A stretch of 64,000 bases of DNA, from contig NZ_JAMFLY010000005.1 of the NCBI RefSeq assembly GCF_023502235.1, forward strand, positions 124,001 to 188,000. The letters run 5' to 3'. The position numbers were made by a program, and so were the translations under genes. This document shows positions 59,504-64,000 of the stretch, piece by piece. Position 1 is the stretch's first letter, and each line of letters begins with the position of its first letter. Origin of the DNA: Flagellimonas myxillae (GTDB lineage: Bacteria; Bacteroidota; Bacteroidia; Flavobacteriales; Flavobacteriaceae). Below the pieces are notes generated by a model, which was given only the letters and a program-made list of their open reading frames with translations, had not been told where the DNA came from and made no database searches.

Positions 59504-60514
59504 ATGATAAAAATTGGAATAATCGGGGTGGGGAGAATGGGAAAAATCCATCTCGAAAACCTTTCCAGAAAAATAGAGGGCGTAGAGCTTATTGCAGCAG
59601 TAAACCCAGGAAAAGAAGGACAAAATTTTGCCTTGGACCAGGGAGTCCAACATGTTTCCGACGACATTGGTATTATCTTGGAAAACCCAGAAATTGAAGC
59701 GGTTCTTATCAGTTCCCCCAGCGATACACATTCAGAGTTTGCGGTAAAGGCAGCCCAAGCGGGCAAAGCCGTGTTTTGTGAAAAACCGATTGACAAATCC
59801 CTGCAAAAATCAAGTGAGACCATTAGGGCCATATCCCATTTAAATGTGCCGCTTATGATTGGCTTCAACCAACGGTTCGATACCAATTTCTCCAAGGTGA
59901 GAACCGAAATTTCAAATGGAAAAATTGGAAACTTGAGAAGTCTCCATATTGTAAGTCGCGATCCCGCCCCTCCGCCAATTTCCTATATTAAAAAATCGGG
60001 CGGACTGTTCAAGGACATGACCATTCACGATTTTGACATGGCCCGGTTTATAATGGGATGCGAGGTCGTGGAAGTATTTGCCTATGGGAATTGCCTGGTA
60101 GATCCCGCCATTGGGGAGGCCGGCGATATTGACAGCGCCACTGTTTTGCTGAAGTTTGAAAATGGTGCCGTTGCCACTATCGAAAACAGTCGGGAATCAA
60201 AATATGGTTACGACCAGCGTTTGGAAGTATTTGGATCTAAGGGTGCCATAAAGGTGGACAACCCCTTAAAAAGCAAAGTGACCATCTCCACGGAAAATGG
60301 CACAGATTCGGATCGCCACCTCAACTTTTTTATGGATCGCTACGAATCTTCCTATCTGGAGGAAATCAAGGTTTTTGTTGAAGCGCTTCAAAACGGTACG
60401 CCCATGCCCGTCTCCGGTGAAGATGGACTCAAAGCCATGATAATTGCTGAGGCCGCCAACAAATCCTTACAAGAAAATCGACCTGTACAAATAGATAGCA
60501 TACAAATCGATTGA
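59504..60514 (+). CDS. iolG: Inositol 2-dehydrogenase-like Gfo/Idh/MocA oxidoreductase
   Basis: A 336-residue cytoplasmic NAD-dependent dehydrogenase from ATG 59504. The Rossmann loop GIIGVGRMGKIH, the FCEKPID motif (Lys94), and GGLFKDMTIHDFDMARFIMG with Asp171 and His175 match the catalytic Lys-Asp-His of myo-inositol 2-dehydrogenase. It would oxidise myo-inositol or a related polyol to the ketone. Unlike the exported oxidoreductase at 3800 it has no Tat signal. It is divergent from the sigma-susCD genes, which suggests, but does not prove, a shared carbohydrate or cyclitol substrate. The symbol is given as closest family only. Confidence 0.85.
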   Translation: MIKIGIIGVGRMGKIHLENLSRKIEGVELIAAVNPGKEGQNFALDQGVQHVSDDIGIILENPEIEAVLISSPSDTHSEFAVKAAQAGKAVFCEKPIDKSLQKSSETIRAISHLNVPLMIGFNQRFDTNFSKVRTEISNGKIGNLRSLHIVSRDPAPPPISYIKKSGGLFKDMTIHDFDMARFIMGCEVVEVFAYGNCLVDPAIGEAGDIDSATVLLKFENGAVATIENSRESKYGYDQRLEVFGSKGAIKVDNPLKSKVTISTENGTDSDRHLNFFMDRYESSYLEEIKVFVEALQNGTPMPVSGEDGLKAMIIAEAANKSLQENRPVQIDSIQID

Positions 60515-60522
60515 AGTTAGCC

Positions 60523-61926
60523 TCAATCAAACTCTATCAAGAGATCTTGGTGTTGTTGTTGAAGCTGTGCCACAATAGTACTGTCGGCCTGGGTGTCCGA
60601 AATATAAAGCCGCTTTAAATTGGGGAGTTGGGGCACCAATTCTAGGAGTCCATTGGAAACCTTGGTCTTATAAAGGTTGAGGGATTCCAAGTTTTGCAAC
60701 CGGGCTAGATGGACCAACCCTTTATCGGTAATTGCATTGGTACTCAGGTTTAGTTTTATCAGATTTTCCAATTTCCCTATTTGCTCCAAATGCACATCTT
60801 CCACATCCGAGTTGCTCATGTTTAACCAGATCAGTTGTTCGTTCAATCCATAGAGGGTTTCCAAAACTTGGGGCTTCAACGGCTGTTCGCTTAAACTAAA
60901 ATTGGCTTCCAAAAAATGGTTGTCACTCATTAAAGAATTCAGAATGAATCCAAAATTGGACAGGGAGTCCACCACCTCCCTCTTGGCCGGTTGGACAGTC
61001 TGGGAAAGCAGTTGATTTTTATCCAGACCCAAATACTTCTCCACCTTGTTTTTGATTTCCTCGTCCGGTTCCAAGTCCACAAAAAAGCCTCGGGATGGTG
61101 CTTGTACCTGAATCCACCATCCAATCATGGCAACCTCATCCGCGGACAAAGGAGGCTTCCCTTCGGTGGGCATAAATTCATCGTGGGTTTCGGGCAGCGT
61201 GATCCTTCGATACATATCGCTTGCATTGGAATCACCAGGGACCATAACCTCTCCGCTTTCACCTCCCAAAACTAGGTTGGCATAGGTGTTCAAATTCAAA
61301 TCCCCTTTCTTTTTGTCATCATTGTGACAGCTTACACACCGTCTATCCAAGATTGGGGAAATCAAATCCAAATACACGTCGGCCGAATCCAATACGGTTA
61401 CTTTTTCCCTCGGAACTGCCTTGTCGGGCATTCCTGCGAAATTCCTGACCACATTTGGGGCATATTCCAATAAATAGGTAGAACCATGGGTGAGGTTACC
61501 ACCTAAATGACCCGTATAAAAGATTGCGAAAACCACGAGGAAAATTAAAACAGGTTTCCCGTAGGCCGGAAGTTTCCATTGTTTCTTGGAAAGAAAGTAA
61601 CACACTAAGGAAAATAGCAGTACAGCAACCCCGACCCATTTATGCCAAAATAGGGTGCTTTCATTATAATCCCCGGAAAGCGAAAGAAAGTAGCCAAAAA
61701 GCACAGCGAAAAAAGCGCTGATGCTTCCCAATCCCCACAGGTAATAGGTGTAGTTTTTTATGGGCTGGAACTGTGGTTTTTTTACAACCCATTCCACCAA
61801 GGCCGCCAACAACAAAAATCCGATTGGCAAATGAACCACTAAGGGGTGGATTCTTCCCAAAAACATCAGAAAGTCAGAAGGACCACCTTCCGCACCCGCG
61901 ATCAACAGCATACTTAAAACGTTCAT
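60523..61926 (-). CDS. DUF2231 membrane - cytochrome c (PSC1) - leucine-rich-repeat fusion protein
   Basis: A 467-residue protein with three parts. Residues 1-140 form a four-helix membrane domain of DUF2231 type (GRIHPLVVHLPIGFLLLAALVEW). Around 180-275 lies a planctomycete-type cytochrome c domain with one haem site C197-V-S-C200-H201 and a likely distal Met252 (HDEFMPTEGKPPLS). From about 340 to 460 are leucine-rich repeats (LENLIKLNLSTNAITDKGLVHLARLQNLESLNLYKT). It is probably inner-membrane bound and passes electrons on the periplasmic side, with the repeats binding a partner. It is the last gene of the DUF1501 group. Confidence 0.85.
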   Translation of the reverse strand: MNVLSMLLIAGAEGGPSDFLMFLGRIHPLVVHLPIGFLLLAALVEWVVKKPQFQPIKNYTYYLWGLGSISAFFAVLFGYFLSLSGDYNESTLFWHKWVGVAVLLFSLVCYFLSKKQWKLPAYGKPVLIFLVVFAIFYTGHLGGNLTHGSTYLLEYAPNVVRNFAGMPDKAVPREKVTVLDSADVYLDLISPILDRRCVSCHNDDKKKGDLNLNTYANLVLGGESGEVMVPGDSNASDMYRRITLPETHDEFMPTEGKPPLSADEVAMIGWWIQVQAPSRGFFVDLEPDEEIKNKVEKYLGLDKNQLLSQTVQPAKREVVDSLSNFGFILNSLMSDNHFLEANFSLSEQPLKPQVLETLYGLNEQLIWLNMSNSDVEDVHLEQIGKLENLIKLNLSTNAITDKGLVHLARLQNLESLNLYKTKVSNGLLELVPQLPNLKRLYISDTQADSTIVAQLQQQHQDLLIEFD

Positions 61927-61929
61927 TCT

Positions 61930-62844
61930 TTACTTTAGTGGAGTTCCCTTTACCGGTTTGCCATTAGTCGTCAATATCTGAAAATGATGTGCCCTATAAT
62001 CGCTATAGGTCCACACGATGTTTTTGTCCTTGTCCACCTCTAGCATTTTAATACCCTCTTGGGCTCCATAACTGGCAATTACTGTATTTCCATTGGGAAG
62101 GCGTTGGGCACCGCAGGGGTCGACCAAAGGGTTTCCGTCAAAAATGGAATTATCAATTTCCCAGATTATATTTCCCTCGGGATCCAACTCCACTACCCGG
62201 TTTCCGTGGGTGAGGGTAACCAGGGTATTCCCATTTTTCATCCGGATGGCGGTAAATGGCCAGGTTTCGGCCTTTCGCCCTCCAAAGCCCGCAAAATCAG
62301 TTTTAAAAATGTTCACTACAGTTCCATCCGGTTCATATTCCTTAACGGCAAAGGCCAACAAATGCGGAACCAGATAATTTCCGTTATTTAATTTTCTGGC
62401 CATACGTGTCTGCATGTGCACATTATCGGTTTCCGGTTGAAGCGGAACACTTTTTACCACTTCCCCTTTTTTGTTGATCTCCACTATTCTTGGTTCAGTG
62501 CCGGATTCGGTAATCAAAGTATTTCCCGTGGACAGCCGAACCGCAGTTCCCAATTCCATTTGTTCTTCAGCCCTTTTGTAGGTTAGTACCACTTCCTTTT
62601 TCTTGTTGTACTCCCGAACTTCATCCGCCCAACAAATAAGAATGTTTCCGTTTTTGAGCACATAGCCATCCCTGGCCGATGGTTTTTGGGAATCCCAAAC
62701 TACTTGTCCAGCTTCATCTATAATTCCAGTAAACTGGGGCCCGGCTATAAAGAAGGAGTGCTTGATTTCGGAAGTTGATTGTTGGGCCTCCATAATAAGG
62801 GGCAGTAAAAAGAAAATTAATCCGAGCTTAAAGGCTGATTTCAT
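61930..62844 (-). CDS. Secreted beta-propeller protein with NGN repeats
   Basis: A 304-residue protein with a signal peptide (MKSAFKLGLIFFLLPLIMEAQ). Five or six repeats carry the core (L/K)xNGNxL(I/V) (for example VLKNGNILICW, LSTGNTLITESG, LNNGNYLVPHL, MKNGNTLVTLTHGN, LPNGNTVIASYG), each with xVxEI/LDxxGxIVW-type strands: a PQQ-like or arylsulfotransferase-like beta-propeller. No catalytic residues can be named. It lies between the DUF1501 gene (20 bases upstream) and the cytochrome fusion gene (3 bases downstream), so it is part of one operon. Confidence 0.83.
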   Translation of the reverse strand: MKSAFKLGLIFFLLPLIMEAQQSTSEIKHSFFIAGPQFTGIIDEAGQVVWDSQKPSARDGYVLKNGNILICWADEVREYNKKKEVVLTYKRAEEQMELGTAVRLSTGNTLITESGTEPRIVEINKKGEVVKSVPLQPETDNVHMQTRMARKLNNGNYLVPHLLAFAVKEYEPDGTVVNIFKTDFAGFGGRKAETWPFTAIRMKNGNTLVTLTHGNRVVELDPEGNIIWEIDNSIFDGNPLVDPCGAQRLPNGNTVIASYGAQEGIKMLEVDKDKNIVWTYSDYRAHHFQILTTNGKPVKGTPLK

Positions 62845-62864
62845 AAGTATTTTGGTTTCTTGTT

Positions 62865-64000
62865 CTATGCTAATACGTCTTTGATAACATGTCCATGCAC
62901 GTCGGTCAGTCTCATATCCCTGCCTCCAAATCGGAAGGTCAGGCGTTCGTGGTCTATGCCCATAAGGTGCATAATGGTCGCATGCAGGTCATGTACGGTC
63001 ACCTCATTTTCAATAACCCGATATCCATATTCATCGGTTTTACCAAAAATGGTTCCTCCTTTGATTCCCGCGCCAGCCATCCACATGCTAAAAGCCGATG
63101 GGTTATGGTCCCTGCCATCCAATCCTTGGGCGAAAGGAGTTCGACCAAACTCCCCGGTCCAAACCACCAAGGTTTCCTCAAGCATGCCCCTTGACTTCAA
63201 ATCTTTGAGCAGCCCCGCAATGGGTTGGTCCACCGCATGGGCATTTTTCTCATGGCCGTCTTTTAAGTTTCCATGCTGATCCCATCGGTCTGCACTTACT
63301 TTGGGGCAGGTCAATTCGATAAATCTAACCCCGCGCTCCACCAATCTACGTGCCAGCAAACATTGTGCGGCATATCCTCTAGTGTGGGGGTCATCGGAAT
63401 CAAAACCGTACAATTTCTTGGTTGCCTCGGTCTCTTCCTTAAATTCTGTCAATTCTGGGATGGAGGATTGCATTTTATAGGCCAGCTCATAATTGGATAT
63501 GGCCGATTCAATGGCATCTGCCTCCCCTACGGCCTCCAATTGTTTTTCATCCAATTGTTTGATAAAATCCAACTTTTGTTCCTGAAGGTTTGGAATCTTC
63601 TCTTTGGGAATGATGTTCGCTACCGGCTGTGGTCCTGCTCTCAATATTGAAGCTTGATAAGATGCAGGTAAAAATCCATTCTTGAAATTATCAAGGCCTC
63701 CAGGCGGAATCAATCCACCATCCAAGACCACATATCCAGGAATGTTCTTGTTTTCACTTCCTAATCCATAGGTCATCCAAGATCCCATGCTGGGTCTTCC
63801 TTGTAGTCCACTTCCTGTATGTAAAAAGTAATTGGCATTGGTGTGTTCTGGAAATTGGGATGTCATTGACCGAATCAGGGCAATATCATCCACACAGGTA
63901 GCAATATGTGGAAAGAGGTCACTAACCGGCATGCCACACTCCCCATATTGTTTAAAATCCCAAGGACTCTTTAAGATCTTGCCCACATTATCGAACTGGG
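62865..64000 (-). CDS. DUF1501 sulfatase-like protein, N-terminus outside window
   Basis: 378 residues are visible and the frame continues past the window end; the GTG at 63986 is internal, because the codons before it read in phase without a stop. It contains the DUF1501 landmarks DDIALIRSMTSQFPEHTNANYFLHTG, GRPSMGSWMTYGLGSENKNIPGYV, TCPKVSADRWDQHGNLKDGHEKNAHAVDQPIAGLLKDLKSRG, VVWTGEFGRTPF and GRDHNP. The fold is alkaline-phosphatase/sulfatase-like. The family usually pairs with DUF1549/DUF1553 cytochromes in Planctomycetes; such a gene may lie just outside. Activity is not established for the family. Confidence 0.88.
   Translation of the reverse strand, partial: QFDNVGKILKSPWDFKQYGECGMPVSDLFPHIATCVDDIALIRSMTSQFPEHTNANYFLHTGSGLQGRPSMGSWMTYGLGSENKNIPGYVVLDGGLIPPGGLDNFKNGFLPASYQASILRAGPQPVANIIPKEKIPNLQEQKLDFIKQLDEKQLEAVGEADAIESAISNYELAYKMQSSIPELTEFKEETEATKKLYGFDSDDPHTRGYAAQCLLARRLVERGVRFIELTCPKVSADRWDQHGNLKDGHEKNAHAVDQPIAGLLKDLKSRGMLEETLVVWTGEFGRTPFAQGLDGRDHNPSAFSMWMAGAGIKGGTIFGKTDEYGYRVIENEVTVHDLHATIMHLMGIDHERLTFRFGGRDMRLTDVHGHVIKDVLA

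Overview
The window reads as chromosomal DNA of a marine-type Flavobacteriaceae (Bacteroidota). The evidence is the SusC/SusD pair driven by an ECF sigma factor and FecR, the order CBS protein - nadK - DUF6089 - uppS - bamA - two ompH/skp genes - murI, a fused folK/deoxynucleoside kinase gene, start codons without clear Shine-Dalgarno sites, and several TTG-N17-20-TAnnTTTG promoters of the Bacteroidota sigma factor. The genus cannot be fixed from the sequence alone. Coding density is high; many genes abut or overlap by 1-4 bases. No IS element, prophage, CRISPR array or rRNA was seen. The AraC gene at the left edge and the DUF1501 gene at the right edge are cut by the window.

Layout: 0-5.2 kb holds an AraC C-terminus, a secreted HExxH protein, a PhyH-type dioxygenase, an orphan antitoxin-like XRE regulator beside an 18-bp palindrome, an ApbE flavin transferase and a Tat-exported Gfo/Idh/MocA oxidoreductase. 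A bidirectional terminator separates these from a lipoprotein built of five 110-residue modules. 7.2-14.5 kb holds a two-component pair, an egtB-egtD-DUF427 operon (ergothioneine), a small glycogen-binding-like protein, a class V PLP enzyme that is a candidate EgtE-type lyase, and 2TM-folA. 14.5-22.6 kb (minus strand) is the envelope cluster from murI to the CBS protein. 22.6-30.3 kb holds pdxJ, hydrolases, a holin-like membrane protein, tig, clpP and clpX.

30.3-44.8 kb is mostly housekeeping: a GH3 protein, DUF2797, an endonuclease/phosphatase-fold protein, a POT transporter, AsmA, a queuosine-precursor transporter, SppA, folK-dNK, a TrmH methyltransferase and mutS. 44.8-50.7 kb is more accessory: a Crp/Fnr regulator, then a coupled set of sterol-desaturase-like protein, a 43-codon mini-ORF with ATGA junctions at both ends, an esterase-fold protein that has lost two triad residues, and a methyltransferase. 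tRNA-Gly(GCC) and tRNA-Leu(UAA), a GNAT, an atypical SDR and a bile-acid-symporter-family transporter follow.

51-64 kb is a nutrient-uptake locus. ECF sigma, FecR, SusC with an N-terminal STN domain, SusD and a small lipoprotein form a trans-envelope signalling and uptake system on the minus strand. Next to it lie an inositol-2-dehydrogenase-like gene and a minus-strand group of DUF1501 protein, secreted beta-propeller and a DUF2231 / cytochrome c / leucine-rich-repeat fusion, a gene set better known from Planctomycetes and Verrucomicrobia. The substrate cannot be read from the sequence. The least explained items are the mini-ORF/pseudo-esterase operon, the five-module lipoprotein, the 24-bp palindrome at 30447-30470 and the DUF1501 group.
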